DNA from: Talpa occidentalis
Lineage: Eukaryota > Chordata > Mammalia > Eulipotyphla > Talpidae
Direction of reading: 5' to 3'
NCBI RefSeq assembly: GCF_014898055.3
Contig: NW_023601433.1
Location: 68,679,683-68,743,682, forward strand
Length of the DNA: 64,000 bases
Positions 23,260 through 36,769 of this stretch are shown here, piece after piece. Under the pieces are notes generated by a model. The model had not been told where the DNA came from. It was given only the letters and a program-made list of their open reading frames with translations, and made no database searches. A program made the translations under genes and the position numbers. Position 1 is the stretch's first letter; each line of letters begins with the position of its first letter.

Positions 23260-24070
23260 ATATTTTATTTCCTGATTTTAGAACTAAGTAGACTACATTT
23301 CCATTTCAATATAAATTGCCTATAGGAAAACAACATATTTTCTTATCTCATGATTATTATGTAGAAAAGAGTAAGTTTGGTATTGGAAGTTTAAAATACA
23401 AAAAGGAAATCTCTTTACTATTATGATTACTCTTATATTAAAAGACAAGGATAAAAAGTCCCAAATATACCCCCCCATCTTAACTAATGTCAAAATAATT
23501 TGTGAAGGTTCATTTTCCTTTGGAAAAGTGAAGACAGGGGAAAATTATTTTTACTATTTTGAGGTTTCTATTTTTGAAATCTAACTGCTTAATCTATTTA
23601 GGAAAGGCTTATTACATAATCAAAAAGTATATTTAAAAAAGAAATGTATATATTTATAGAAAGTTGCCATGTTTTAAACCACAATCCATAGAAAAATTTA
23701 AAAGAGTAAAATTAAAAAAAAAAACAAAACATGATTTAGAATGAGACTAAGATAGTGAAAAGACTCATAGTCATTGGGTTTTTGCTAATGCAATTCTAAA
23801 TGGATATTTTGAAACTGGGAGGGAGATCTCACAGTAGATTTCATGAGTCATTGGTCAGCTCTGTGCAGCATTTGTTGACTGATACAGATTACATAGTTAC
23901 ACCAACCCACAAAAACATGCACTGAACAAAACCTCTTTGTTTTAAACTTTGTTATAGCATATCAAAGGGTTTCAAATTTCAGAATCTAGGAGACCAAGTT
24001 ATGATGCTTGTTTTTGAAACTATTAACTACATAAGATTTCTCATCAGTTATGGCTCACATGTACTGCCTT
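23260..24070. other. AT-rich DNA, no gene seen
   Basis: Apart from the inverted-repeat arm to its left, this stretch shows no exon, repeat head or tail that I can name. Confidence 0.4.
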
Positions 24071-24085
24071 TCAAAATTTCAGATC

Positions 24086-24357
24086 AGGGCCTCCCCAGTG
24101 GCTCAAGGGGTTAAGTCCCAGCACTATGAAGCTATCCACTGACACTGCAGCACGAGTTCCATCCCCGGCCAGGCTGGTGACCCACATGGCACAGCAGACC
24201 TCTCCTGTCTCGCCCACTGCTCCCCACAGCAGAGTATTTCAGTCAGTCGTCTATTCTGTTCCCCACTCTGTCTCTGGTGAATCCTCTCACCCCCCACACC
24301 TCTGGCCTGTACCCCAGTTCTTGTATGCATAAATAAATAAATCTTTAAAAAAAAAAC
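24086..24357 (+). repeat. tRNA-derived SINE (CAAGGGGTTAAG-type)
   Basis: It is full length, with a perfect 14-bp TSD CAAAATTTCAGATC at 24072-24085 and 24358-24371. The tail is ATAAATAAATAAATC plus A-run. Confidence 0.95.
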
Positions 24358-24491
24358 CAAAATTTCAGATCTTATTCTCGCTTATAATAATAGCGGCTAT
24401 CTCTGTCAAAACATTTGTCACACTAAATACACTGATGAATGGTACAATGTTGGCATCATTGATGGTCTTTAGTGCAAAACTCATTAGCTCT

Positions 24492-24540
24492 GGTATATGT
24501 ATATACATATATATGTGTATATATGTACACACACATAAAC
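24492..24540 (+). repeat. TA/CA microsatellite
   Basis: It is an alternating TATATG, TATATA and CACACA tract. A MIR-like fragment (GGGCAAGTTATTTAGCATTC) follows at about 24567-24640. Confidence 0.75.
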
Positions 24541-25413
24541 ACTGAAGCTTAACTCAATTCATAGCATTGGGCAAGTTATTTAGCATTCCTGAGCCTTGTT
24601 TCTCTCCCCAGTAGAAACTTGATAATGACCCTTTCTTGGGGTGACTGATAATGAACCTTTCTTTAGATGGGAAAAGGCACACAGCACATGCAGCACACTG
24701 AAAGACAAATTCTAACCATTCTTCCAAGGAATGTGTTCTTTCATTTTCAACCATAGCTAAGGGATATATAATGTTTGAGGTTTCTACTTTTTAAAATTGA
24801 ATAGTGCATAAACTAAAATAATTTTTACTTGTTAAAATAAAAGGAATTAGGGCATACTTTAAAATCTCAACTGCTTCTCTGAAACACACATGTATAAATA
24901 TAATGTGTATTTATACAAAAATATTACCTACCAATTATTGAAAGTGATAACATCACAGATTAAATAGCATGAGGATTTGATTGTCAAGTGCTGACTCTAA
25001 ACATAGTAATTTATATATTTCAGTTGGATATTATCAGTTCTACAGTCTAATAAAAGCCAAGAGGTTTCAGTTTAGGTTTGTAATTTAAATTCTTTCTAGA
25101 GAGTCATCATATGTAAAGTGCTTATTTTTCTTTTATCACCAGCTGTAATCTATGATTATGTGGTACAGGCTCTGTTATGTAAACTTGTTTTATGTCATGC
25201 TTCATCCACAACCAAAGTTCTTTAATAAAGGGTTGGGAAAGGAAATAGCAAGGTCCTTAGCCAGGACAATATTATGCTACTAAATCCTTTATGGAAAACT
25301 CCTAAGACTTGCTCTTTTTAATATGCTATTTTGCAGCAATGAGATAACATATCCATTCCTGTAACAGGCCATCTAAAGTGATTGTCATGTAGTAAAACAA
25401 ACAAACAAAAAAG

Positions 25414-25471
25414 ATTAGAATGGGTATCTCCCATCAATTGTCAATGAGTGATACAGAATTTAATATAAAGG
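25414..25471 (-). repeat. 58-bp inverted repeat, right arm
   Basis: It pairs with 23195-23252. It is preceded by an A/C-rich run (ACAAACAAACAAAAAAG), and a SINE inserted about 18 bp to its right. Confidence 0.9.
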
Positions 25472-25489
25472 CAAGATGAGAAGTATGAT

Positions 25490-25767
25490 GGGGGGGCCTC
25501 CCCTGGTGGCTCAGGTGGTTGAGCGCAGCGCTGTGAAGCTGTCTATAGCCTCTGCAGCACCGGTTCGATCCTGGCCGGTCGGCGAAGGTCCCACATGGCA
25601 AGGCAGACCTCTCCTGTCATGCCCGCTGCTCCCCTCAGCAGTGTATTTCATAGATCTGCCCGTTCGATTCCCCACTCTGTCTCTGGTGAATCCTCTCATC
25701 CTCCCGTGCATCTGGCCTATACCCCGGTTCCTGTATAAATCAATCAATCAATCTTTAAAAAAAAAAA
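25490..25767 (+). repeat. tRNA-derived SINE (CAGGTGGTTGAG-type)
   Basis: It is an intermediate subfamily with head CCTCCCCTGGTGGCTCAGG and tail ATAAATCAATCAATCAATC. TSD AGAAGTATGAT at 25479-25489 and 25768-25778. Confidence 0.93.
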
Positions 25768-25799
25768 AGAAGTATGATAGGGAGTTTGGGCAGGAGCAA

Positions 25800-26860
25800 C
25801 CTTTTTAAGGAATTTGGATCTCTTATTGCCAAATGTCCTTAAGTGCAGTGGTACATAGAAGATTCCATCCACTTGAACTTTCAACAGGGAGATTGGTAGC
25901 AAAAATAAATAAGTAGGTCTACATCAAACTAAAAAGTTTCTGATCTGGTCGAGTGGCCAGAGTAGATCTCCAGGCCTGAACAGGGAATCTGTAACATGTG
26001 TCTACACTGCGACCCATAGTGACGTAGTTCAGTTCAGGAAAAGGTGCAAGTCTGAATGGAAAACAATTAAAGGACAATTATCATATTTCATACAATCTAG
26101 AGTTTCACCAAAAGATGCTAAAAACGTGGGAAAATGTGTGATTATTGGAACCAATGAGATAAGGCAGATGAAAAGAATTTATTAGACAGAAAACTTTTCT
26201 GTGTATCCTGTTCATCAAACCACAGAGAGATAGTCTCTGGAGAAGTGGAACATTCGCTGCCCTTCACATAATCTGGATGTGTTACTCACACAGGCCCATC
26301 TGTTTCTCTTTGTTCTTTTTCTGTTATTACAAGACAGTTTACCAGTAACTAATTCAAGTTCTAAGCTACATACATTCCCAAGAACGACTGGATATGGACA
26401 GCAAAATTGTGATTTGACTAGTGCAGGTATTGATTGCCCTGTTCTGACTTAGATGAACTAAAAGTGCGGTATTGAGACCTGATTACATGAGACTGAGAAT
26501 CACAGCCAAGGTATTCCTATGATGAACCTACACATCAGGCTCTGTGGGAAAAGTTAGATTGGCTCTCTCCTTAATGTCTGTAGCCACAACATTAGCACTC
26601 TGCCTTGTCTTTTAACTTCAAAGCGTCTCCTGGTAATGTGGAATAAAAAATTATAATTTAGTGACTAGGGGAACTAGCAGAGAATGTTGGGGATAAGAGA
26701 ATAGAGTGAAACCTGTTTGTTATTGTTATATCTGTTTGTTTACCAGGAAATACTTGCGGGTGCTCTAAGAGGTATTATGCACATTACATGGGCTATTTCC
26801 GAGGTGCCAATCAGGAGTACACAGTCCAAGTGGCCCATCACTATTGCTCAAATCAGAAAA
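25800..26860. other. Intergenic DNA, no gene seen
   Basis: I see no exon, promoter or named repeat here. Low-level similarity to old DNA transposons or LTRs is possible but not assignable by eye. Confidence 0.35.
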
Positions 26861-26863
26861 CCT

Positions 26864-27136
26864 AGGCCTCCCTTTAGTGCAGGGGTTAAAGACTCAGTGC
26901 TATCAAGCTATCACCAGCCACTGCAGCATCACTTGTTTGCCAGCCAGGGAGCTAATCCACATGGTGCAGCAGACCTCTCCTGTCTGGTCCCCTGCTCCCC
27001 TCAGCAGTGTATTTCAGTAGATCTGTCTGTTCTGCTCCCTACTCTGCCTCTGGTGTATCTTCTCACCCACCACCTCTGGCCTACACCCCAGTTCTTGTAT
27101 GTGTAAATAAATAAAATAAATCTTAAAAAAAAAAGA
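26864..27136 (+). repeat. tRNA-derived SINE, diverged copy
   Basis: Head AGGCCTCCCTTTAGTGCAGG with part of the box A missing, body TGGCCTACACCCCAGTTCTTG and A-tail. It is older than most copies here, and the TSD is weak. Confidence 0.85.
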
Positions 27137-28319
27137 AACCCACATTACAGAAGGGATCACTAACGGTTGGAGATCAATAAGCCACACATACTAGTTCATA
27201 GACTGAATGTCATCAATGTGTTTCTCTAAGTTGGTGAATGTAGTGGCCAAAGACTGGCATAGCAGTTAGAAGTGGGCTCGAATTGGTGAATTTAAAGATG
27301 TGCAAGATATGTGGAGGTTATTTAAAGTAGTTTAGAAATCCACCCACCCTAGCTGAAACAGTAGGCAAGAATCTAAGAAGCCATCAAGTGTTGGAATCTA
27401 AGGAGAATCTAAACCATTAGACATAGGTTTGAAGCTTGATCCCCTCATAATTCTCTGTCCAGACTTTGCTTTATAGTACCTTGATATCCACTAAAAGGAC
27501 CTAGGATCTTGGTTCTGGAGTGTTATCCTACCTAGTTAAAAGGCACTGTTCATGCCTGATGACAGCCAGAATACTTAAAAGGATAGAAAGGTAGACTTTG
27601 AGGATCTCACAGAAGAGGTTGCAACACTGTCTGTAATCTGCTTGTGTGAGCTTTTCTTAAAAAAATAAGTGTCTGAGACTTGTTTTCATTATAAGTTGAG
27701 AACAAAGTTGTGGCAAAATAGCTAAACTTTACCTTCATCCAGCTTCTAGAGAGGATATAACATCTATCCAAAGAAACCTAAGAATTGTATGTGACCCAGC
27801 AGGTCAAGTTTCTGGGAAGCCAGAAGAAACAACAAAAGCTTCCTTAATATGTCTGATTGTGGTGTGTAAAGGAAAGACTGTGTCTGCCTTGTGCATTTGT
27901 ATAGCCATAAAGCTGAGTTCAGGGCCCTCTACAAAGCATATGTTCAATAAATATTTGTCAAATGAGTCAGTGAATGAGTAACTCTAAGTTCTTTATAAAA
28001 GCTATTCCTAAAGAACTGTGGGACTCAGTAGTTGGCACTAGAGAACCAGACAAGAAAATCCTGTTGGCTGCTGCCTAGAGCAGAGGCCAAGAAATTGATC
28101 CAAATTATCAACTCTGATGGCTACAGGAAGTCACGCACTCCAGGAAACAAGCTAGAGAGACCCTCACACTCTGCTGTCACATTCTTGATGAAGAAGGAAA
28201 TACCACCATCAATGTATAAGGGAGCAGAGAAGAAGGACCGCAAGTGAGAATTTTATATTAGGATATTCTGGATCTAGGTTCAAGGTACCAATGAAAGAGA
28301 ATGGTTCAGTACAGAAAAG

Positions 28320-29350
28320 TTGCATGAAACTGTGATTAATTTTATATTGCTTGGCCATGGTGTCCATATATGTGGCTAAATATTTTTTTGATGCTTTTGT
28401 GTTTTTGAATGGGATTAATATTTAAACTGGTGGACTTTGAGTAAAGGTTGCCTTTTGTAATGTGAATGAAACTCATCCCATGAGTTCAATGCTATAGTTT
28501 GTTGCTTATGCTATTGTCAATGTGCTGAGTAGGAATAAAAACACTCCTCATCCAAGCAAGAGAGACTTCTGTAGCACATGACCTTCAGGCTTGAGCCACC
28601 AGCACTGGCTCTGACCTGGGCCTTCAGCCTGATGACCTTCAAGTTAGAACTATAGCAGCCTGCCCACCCACTCTGCAGAGTTTGGACTTACCAGTCTCCA
28701 AAATCATGTGAAAAAATTCCTTAAAATCTATCTATTAACTCTCTATTTATTCATTTAGCTATTCTCTATCTACCTACCTAGCTATGTAAAATCATGAGTT
28801 CTATTCTGAAGAACGCTGCCTGACACACTGACCAATGACAAATTAATAAATTAATTAGAAGATACTTTGATACTCTTATAACACTTATCAATAATATTAA
28901 ATGTGATAGTTAATTTTATGTGTCAATTTGACTAGGTTAAGTCATACACAATAGCTGGTAAAAAATAATTCCCAGTTGTGTCTATGAGAGTATTTTCATA
29001 AGAGATTAGCATTTGAATGGGTCAAACTGAGTAAAGACCTCCCTCCCCTTCTCAGTAGACATCATTCAATCCATGGATTGTATATACAGAAAAGGAGATG
29101 GAATAAAATGACCAGGGTGCCCTGCTTGAGTCTGGTATCCACCTTCTCTTGCTCTCAGACATTAATGCTCCTGGTTCTCAGGCCTTTGGATTGAGAACAG
29201 AAATATGTCACTGGTTTTCCTGAGATTCAAATTACAGATGGCAGATTGTGTGACTGCTTTGCCTTCATAATTACATGAGCCAATTCCTCATAATAAATCT
29301 TTCTATATATCCTCTACATTTCCTCTTGTTTTAGTATCTCTAGAGAAAGG
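28320..29350 (+). repeat. Two related old interspersed repeat copies
   Basis: Starts near 28333 (TGATTAATTTTATATTGCTT) and 28907 (GATAGTTAATTTTATGTGTC) lead to similar 3' parts, including ATCATGTGAAAAAATTCCTT near 28703 and ACATGAGCCAATTCCTCATA near 29273. They are two copies of one mammalian repeat in tandem orientation, which I know from memory but cannot assign to a subfamily. Confidence 0.55.
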
Positions 29351-29394
29351 TGACTAACTCAGTAAATATATTAAAAAGGCCAAAAAAGACTATT

Positions 29395-29625
29395 ATTACA
29401 AGTCTAATATTTATTAAGTGTTTACTATGGGCTAGGAACTTGTTTGAGCACATAACACATTTCTCATTTAGCTGATTACCTGCCATTTAAAAAGGGAAAA
29501 ATGGAGCCACTAAGAGATTGATTTACTTGCCCAAGTTCACACAGTTTGCAAGGGGTAAAAGCAGACTCTGAACACAGACAGTCTTGCCAGAGCCTACACA
29601 CTTAATCATTATGCTATGTTGCCTC
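29395..29625 (-). repeat. MIR, antisense
   Basis: The reading TTACTATGGGCTAGGAACTT, then CCCAAGTTCACACAGTTTGC, gives the MIR text in reverse orientation. Confidence 0.6.
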
Positions 29626-30109
29626 ACCAAACTGTCACGAGGAGCACATTATTTCAGTTCTTCCCACAATGTTAGTTTTGGCAATGACCTAAGAAGTATG
29701 TCGGGCATATATTAGCAACTTCTTTATGAGTCTGTGTTGCCAGGGTTGCTGTGGAGAATCAAATACATTAACACACTGTTTTACCAGACCCAGTAATCAG
29801 AGAAATAAACCTTTATATGCTATTTGTTGGAACAAAAAATTAAACAAAAAGACAAGTGTACCTATAGAGGCTGCAAAATTCACACCTAAAACCCATTTCT
29901 CTTACTCATAGGAAAGCTTAACCTCTTGGACCCATAAATCCTATATGTACAATTCCATCAGAGTTGGAAATCTGCTTTCTACCTCTATAGCCAATAAAAA
30001 GGGGGACAGCCAATAAAAATGGGTTGCTGAGGTGATCAGAATACTGACTTGATGAAAGGTAATAGCTCACACATGGAATGGCATTAAATGACTGTAAAAA
30101 CCCAAAACA

Positions 30110-30366
30110 GGGCCTCCCTGGTGGCACAGGTGGTTGAGCGTGGCACTGTAAAGCTGTCTGCAGCCTCTGTAGCGCTGGTTCTATCCCCGCCGGCCTTGGA
30201 GCAACCCAGTGAGGCAGACCTCTCCTGTCTTACCCGCTGCTCCCCTCAGCAGTGTATTTCATCAGTCTGCCTGTTCTGTTCCCCACTCTGTCTCTGTTGA
30301 ATCCTCTCACCCTCCCGCGCATATGGCCTGTACCCCAGCTCTTGTATAAATTAAAAAAAAAAAAAC
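30110..30366 (+). repeat. tRNA-derived SINE (CAGGTGGTTGAG-type)
   Basis: Head GGGCCTCCCTGGTGGCACAG and end GTACCCCAGCTCTTGTATAA, followed by long A-rich sequence (AACAAAACAAAACAAAA). A small internal deletion follows CGCCGGCC. TSD not found. Confidence 0.9.
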
Positions 30367-30399
30367 TTTTAAAAAACAAAACAAAACAAAAATTCAAGT

Positions 30400-32080
30400 A
30401 ACATGGGAGGTTTAGGGCATTGTGAGAAGCAAATAGACCTCTATTCATTACTGGCCCCAAGTACATCACTCTCCAGTAACTAAGGTTCGTAGGATTACCC
30501 TGAATCACTGATTATGTTTAATGATTCTAACTTTGTTTAACATACTCTCTTTAAAAAGTATGTATGTTTATAAAACAGAAACTATTGTCTTAATTCTAAA
30601 AATTATTGTAGCTTGACTCATTCTCTGAGACAGTTTGATATTGTGGAAGTTTTATTTTTTCTGTTCAACAAAAGTTAAAATTTCTTTGTCACTGGGATGT
30701 CATAAAGCATGGGATTGTTTTGTGTTGTGTCATGTGAGGGTTCACAGAACGAAGGGACCTGAGAGATGACATACTTTCATCCACTCACTTAGGGATATAT
30801 AATAGTTAGGCAGTCATTAGAGCTGGAATTTCTTTTCCCTCTGGTCTATCACAGTGTAATAGTCATGTTCAGCAACATTATGTTATAATAACACACAATT
30901 CCAAATCTCAGTGACTCAATACAATAAAAGTTAATTTCTCACTTATATTACAAGTGCCACAGAATTGGCAAGAACTTCTGTTCCATGCAGCTCCTTAGGG
31001 AGTCACCCGATAGAAATTTGGTCTTGTGGTACCAGCAGCTATAACACAAGTCCACTTTGTCAAGAGAAGGAAAAAGAATCAGGCACCAGAGATGTAATGA
31101 GCTGATTCCTTCCACCCCCTCTGCTGACCATTAGTCAGAGGGCTCCTCCAATTGCAAAGAAATCCAGAAAACCTTCCAAGGGCTCAGGAAATAAAGGGGA
31201 ACTGATATTTATGCACACAAGTACTACCTACCAGTGTTCTATCCATCCTAGTTCTCTTCTTAAATAACTCTGCAAATTACAAAAGAGTGACAAAGATAAA
31301 AATAGCACTGATGATGCTGATGATAAGGATGATGATGATAATGTTATCTGTACAGGTCCTTAAAGTCCAGAAAATGCTTCTCTTGTGTACCTGATTAATT
31401 CAAACTTGTGCAATAGCATTAGCTTCCTTTTTCCTGTAAAAAAAAATTTAGTTCAGGGAAAAGTTCAATTGGATGGAGTGATTTACTTAGGATTACACTA
31501 ATGAGTCTCTAGGAGATGGAATACTGAAAGTCTAGTCAGAGCTGCCAAGAACCTGAGGATAACAGAGGGATAGAAATATAATCCAGGACAAGCCAAATGG
31601 GAAACTGGTTGTCAGAACTGACTGCAAAATTGCTTTAGACCATGAGAATTAATAAAAGGTCAGATAATAATGAAACTAGTTTCTAATTGTGACTTACTTG
31701 ATAACCAAATACACCCTTTTATTTCACATTGACATATATTGGGCACATAAGTATAGATATTTGTTATTTAGTATACTTTTATTTTCATTTTGTTATTATA
31801 TCTATATATAGTATAAATGTTTACACATTTATTTAGTATAACGTAATTTATTAAATCCATCTATTAAATAAAATTTTTATATTTATTATATTAATGTAAA
31901 AACCACATGTTTATAATAATATGTATTAAGTATTGTGTAATGACAAAATTAGCTTTTTAAATTAATTTGTTAAAATTTAAAAAAATTTTCTTACATCATT
32001 ATTCATTTTTGTGCACTATTTGATTTCTCCCCATAATTCCTCCACCACCTCTGAACCTATGACCATTACTGTGGGTCTGC
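30400..32080. other. Intergenic AT-rich DNA
   Basis: The stretch 30860-31060 resembles an old mammalian transposon, but I cannot name it. A short (GAT)-rich tract lies at 31310-31345. No exon or promoter was seen. Confidence 0.35.
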
Positions 32081-32089
32081 TACTCCTAG

Positions 32090-32820
32090 GCAGCCTATTC
32101 AGCTGCCATTTTGTCACCTAAACAAGGTCAAAGTGGCCCGGCCAGTTAGGAACAGGAGCCCAAACCCTTCAGCCCTTCAGATCAAACAAGAGCACAAAGC
32201 TGGATCACACTGGGGAGGTTATGCATCACAAGGTATGTCCAGAATACCAGGGGGCTGAGGACCGATGCATAACATGTGCATCAGGAGGTATGTCCAGAAT
32301 GCCCAGGGGGCTGAGGACTGATGCATAACATATACTCCCAATTTATACATCACGAGGTATGACCGGGAATGCCTGGGGGGCTGAGGACCAATGTATGACA
32401 AGGCACCCCAGAAGCTGATCAGTGGAGTACCTTATTGATAAGATTAAAACCTTGGCTGGGGATTAGGGTGTATCATCAAGTAGATTAGAAGTGCCTGGAG
32501 GGCAGACTCACAATCCCTAATCTTCTATACCCTTCCCCTTTCTTTAATCTCCTTACAATCAATTACGTGTGTCAATAAAAGGGCCAGGATCTTGCTCTTC
32601 AGCAGCATTCTGCATTGTGTAGCCTGCTCCATGACTCCCGTTTGTCAGTGTGGTGTTGTTCGATGCAACACATCACCACAGTCCCTCTGGTCTGGGAAGC
32701 ACAAGGGACCCCTCTCCTTCCTCCTGCCTTGCTGAATGCCTCAAATCTGTGGTTTGCCTGCAAGTTTTGTCTTTTTCCTGATCCTTTGTTTGGTTTCCCT
32801 ATATTCTCCCTATAAGTGAG
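32090..32820 (+). repeat. LTR-like sequence with three tandem units
   Basis: It contains three units of about 56 bp (32219-32274, 32275-32330, 32344-32400), each holding a GAGGTATG-type start and GGGGCTGAGGAC. AATAAA at about 32574 is followed by a U5-like CT-rich stretch. Repeated U3 units plus a polyadenylation signal suggest a retroviral LTR, though ends and TSD were not found. Confidence 0.5.
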
Positions 32821-33439
32821 AAATTTAAGACATCAACTCATTGAATCAGATGTGACAAAATAAACTACAATTGTGAAACAAGTTGACCATGAGATATCTG
32901 TGGAAGAACTTAGCAACCAGGATTTTAGAAGCAAAGGTGGGCAATAAGAATGGCAAACCTGATCACAATGGCACCTCCAGTGAGTTAGCCCTGGGACTCA
33001 AGATAGGCTGCTTCACCTAAGTGCTGACATGGCCCACTGATTGCAAGCAAAGTAAGTTAAATTTTCTTGAAAAATGCTGAAGCAAGAATTTTCCTGTGAA
33101 CCCCTCACTAAAAGCAGGAAGTAAATCCTGTGATATGTCTTGTGACAAGGATTCTCCCTGTATCGGAGACACAGAGTGGTGATTTCCTTATCACCACCTT
33201 ATACACCACCTGTATAGACAGACTACAAAATTCCCCTCTAAACTTGGGTCTCAACCAAAATTTTTTTGGTTCTGTCTATTTCTTATTCTTTGTCTTTCTC
33301 CAGGTCCCAAATTCACAGACTTGCATGTGTGTAAAATTAATTTTTTTTCTCCTATTAATCCACCCTTTATTTAAAGTATTATTTAAGCTAAAGAACCTAG
33401 AAGGGTAGAGAAAAATGTTTTCTACCCAACATTAGGCAC

Positions 33440-33720
33440 AGGACAGAATACAGAGGAAAGATTTCTGTCTTCTGGAAACTTATGGAGAAGACAACACTAA
33501 TACATGTAAGACAACACAGGTTCTTACAAGAGTCTGTAGTAAAGTGCTAATTTATATAGTGAGACTCCAAAAATGCAGGGAAAGTGAAGCAAACTAACTT
33601 ATAAGAAAGAAGAGGAGAGAAGGCCATTGAGCAGTCTTAGGTGGAGGAGAAAAGGAAGTCCATTCTAGAAACAGCATGAACAAAGACTAGAGGTGTGCGT
33701 GTCCCTGGGAAAGAGCCTCA
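33440..33720 (+). repeat. L2-like repeat
   Basis: GAGCAGTCTTAGGTGGAGGA, AAGGAAGTCCATTCTAGAAA and AACAGCATGAACAAAGACTA fit the mammal-wide L2-type text. It is degraded. Confidence 0.5.
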
Positions 33721-33879
33721 CCCTGGCTGTGGCATGCCAAGCAGTGTTATTCTTAGTTGTGTAAAGGTATCTCTTTCCCACTTGATTATGATCATCTTGA
33801 GGAAAGGGCCTTGTAGTAAAGCAGGCATTGTGAATGCCACACAAAGGAGCTCAAAACTGTGCTTAATTGATACGGTTTA

Positions 33880-36350
33880 AAATTTTGCTTAGAATAGAAA
33901 AAGGGGCTCACATAGACTCCACGAACTTTTCTTGAACCTATTTGCTACTGATTCATTTTAAAATGGAAGGTTACATTCCTAATGTTCCTTATCCTCTTTT
34001 ACTACTAAAGATTCCGGTTACAACAGGGGAACTAAAGTCAAGCTCCTTTGTAACATGGGTAGTACTCAAGTAACATCAAACATACTTCTTTGTTACTCTT
34101 TGTTACAACTATTACCTGGGGAGAAAGTTTGAACTAAGTTTGAACTATTGCCAAGCCAACAAAGACTCCCTCATTCAGCTCTTTCTCCTTGAATAATTCA
34201 TTGGCAAAGTCACTTTTACCTACGACAAGCCTAGACTGGAGTTTCTTATTGTGTCTTAATGAATTTTAATTGTACCCCTCCCTATCCTGATGTCAACACT
34301 TCTTATTTATTACTCTATTTCAATTGTTTTTAATAATTCTTCAGACTGTCATGCTTGAAACAGTTTGTAGTTTAGTTTTTGCTTTCCTTGTCTTCTCAGA
34401 CTGCCGCGCTCAGTTAACAACTAACAAGACCAATATCATGGGCTTGACTTGCTATGCTTTCTCTCCTCCTTAGCCACAGACTAACCTCTGTGATATTGTG
34501 ATTTATAATAAGAAATCTACATTTTGGTTTTACCCACTTCTGGTATGGAGTCTCCAAAACCCTTGGAATCTTCCCAAGTGATTATTTACAACAAACCCTT
34601 CTTAACCACACTTGTTATGTTAACAAGGAGATTTTTAGAAGCCCCTAAGGGTGGAAACTGGACCCAAGTCAATCAATCAATCAAGATTTGAGAGCTAGCA
34701 TTCTCTACCCCTCTCTTCCCACCCCAACTTCCAGGGAGAGGACAAGGCCTAGAGGTTGAATCCATCACCGATAATCAATGATTTAATAATTCATCATGTC
34801 TATTAACTTAGCTTCCATAAATGCTACCCCAAAGAAAGATTTGGAGAACTTTTGAGTTGATGGATACATGGAGGTGCTAGGAGAGTGGGATACCCAGAGT
34901 GGGCGTGGGAGTCTGGACCCCTTCCCCTATACCTGACCTTATGCAGCTTTTCCCTCTATTATTTTGAAAACATTAAACCATTACTCTAGTGAGTAAGCTG
35001 TTTTCCTGAATTCTGTGTCACTAAAGTAAATTACTCAAATCTAAGAAGGGGATAATCAGAACCTCCAGCTTATAGCTGGTCAGAGAGAAGCACAAGTGAC
35101 CACCTGGATGTGAGGTGGGCATTTGAAGGGAGGTGGCAGTCTTATGGGACTGAGCCCTGAACCTGTGGGGTCAGTGATAATCCCAGGTAGAGTCAGAACA
35201 GAATTAAACTGTAAGACATCCAGCTGGTACTGCAGAATGGACTGATACGTGGAAAGCCCAGCCATCTGGTTTCAGAAGTGACATGGTATTGCAGTAAAGT
35301 ATTGAGTGGAGAGGAAACACACAGGAGTGTACTTTTCCTTTAGATCTCTTAACCCCCATTTCTAAAATGTACTCATGTAGTAATATGTGGTTGAAATGCT
35401 AGGAGGCCAAACTCTTGGGCTAGTTGAGGGGATGGAGTACAACCACTTAACTCCAGTCCAAGGACTTGCCTTTCAGAGAAAGGACCATTAGCCTTTAATT
35501 TGTTGATGACAGTAATCAGCAAGGTTTGAATGCTCAATTTATCCCCCTTATAAAAAAATAGGATGATGATTAATATGAATAATTACAAAGACTGTGTACC
35601 ACCACATAAAAGCAAGACTTAAAATTATATGTGCCCTATGAGTTCAACCATTTAAAAATGCCTGCAGTTACAATAGCCCAAGAATGAAAGGGAAAACAGA
35701 AAATAAAAACAAAAAAGGAAAAGCAATTATGTTACAGAGATGGGATTATGAATGAACTTATTCTTTCCTCTAAATTTTCTCTAAACATTGTTATTATAAA
35801 TAAACCAGATGTTCAAAATCGCCTCTAAGCTCTCTGCTCTGCCTTTCCTTTTATGTACAAATAAAATGGCCTAATTACACAGCCCAATATTTTCCTATGA
35901 TTTTTTAAAAACAATTCCCAACAGAGATGTGGGGGGAGGGACATTTTAATGGTTCCTTTCCATTTGCCCATGTGCCCAGGGCTGAAATCCAATCACAGCA
36001 CAGCTTCTCCCTAAGCAGAGACCAGCCTCCTAAACTTCAAAGCAAAAGTCACTATTAACTCAAGGCTATTAATTCATTTTTATTTTCCAGACTCTATGAA
36101 AAAGAGGGGAAACAGAGCAGCATATGATACAAAGCCACTTGAAATTGGATGTTATATTCATCCTCCACTCACCACATATACCCACTTGACTTCCCCCCTC
36201 CACCATCTGTCTCCTCTACCTACAACAAGATCAAATGCCTCCTAGATACACTCTTGCTCTCTTTGTAACATTTAAGGCCTTTTCAATTCATTTGTGTGGT
36301 TACTCGAGTTAACTTTCTTTCCCTCTGCATTATATGCTCCCTAAGGATAG
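33880..36350. other. Intergenic DNA with an old L1-type 3' UTR piece
   Basis: At 34980-35280 the text TGTTTTCCTGAATTCTGTGT, then GGGACTGAGCCCTGAACCTG and ATCTGGTTTCAGAAGTGACA, matches the L1M-type 3' UTR also present at 19.1 kb. I see nothing else I can name, and no exon. Confidence 0.45.
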
Positions 36351-36363
36351 GACCCAATTTTGA

Positions 36364-36632
36364 TTTTTTTTTAAAGATTTATTTATTTATGCATACAAGA
36401 ACTGGGGTACAGACCAGAAGTGTGGACAGTGAGAGGATTCACCAGAGACAGAATGGGGAGCAGAACAGGCAGATCTGCTGAAATACACTGCTGAGGGGAG
36501 CAACGGATGTGTCAGGAGAGGTCTGCTGTGCCATGTGGGTAGCTCCCTGCCCAGAGATAGAACTCAAGCTCCAGTGGCTGTGGATAGCTTCACAGTGCTG
36601 TGCTTAACCCCTTGCACCACTAGGGAGGCCCC
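36364..36632 (-). repeat. tRNA-derived SINE, antisense
   Basis: Poly-T, AAAGATTTATTTATTTATGC and CACCACTAGGGAGGCCCC. Imperfect TSD CCCAATTTTGATTTT / CCCAATTTTGGTTTT on the two sides. Confidence 0.92.
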
Positions 36633-36769
36633 CCAATTTTGGTTTTGTTCTCCATTGCATTCTGGGCACCTAGAACCTAACCTGACCAGAAGTGAAACAT
36701 TCAAGAAATATTTACTGAATAACTGAGTAATGACTGTTAATTTTTTTTATTGAGCACATGAGATTTTAT

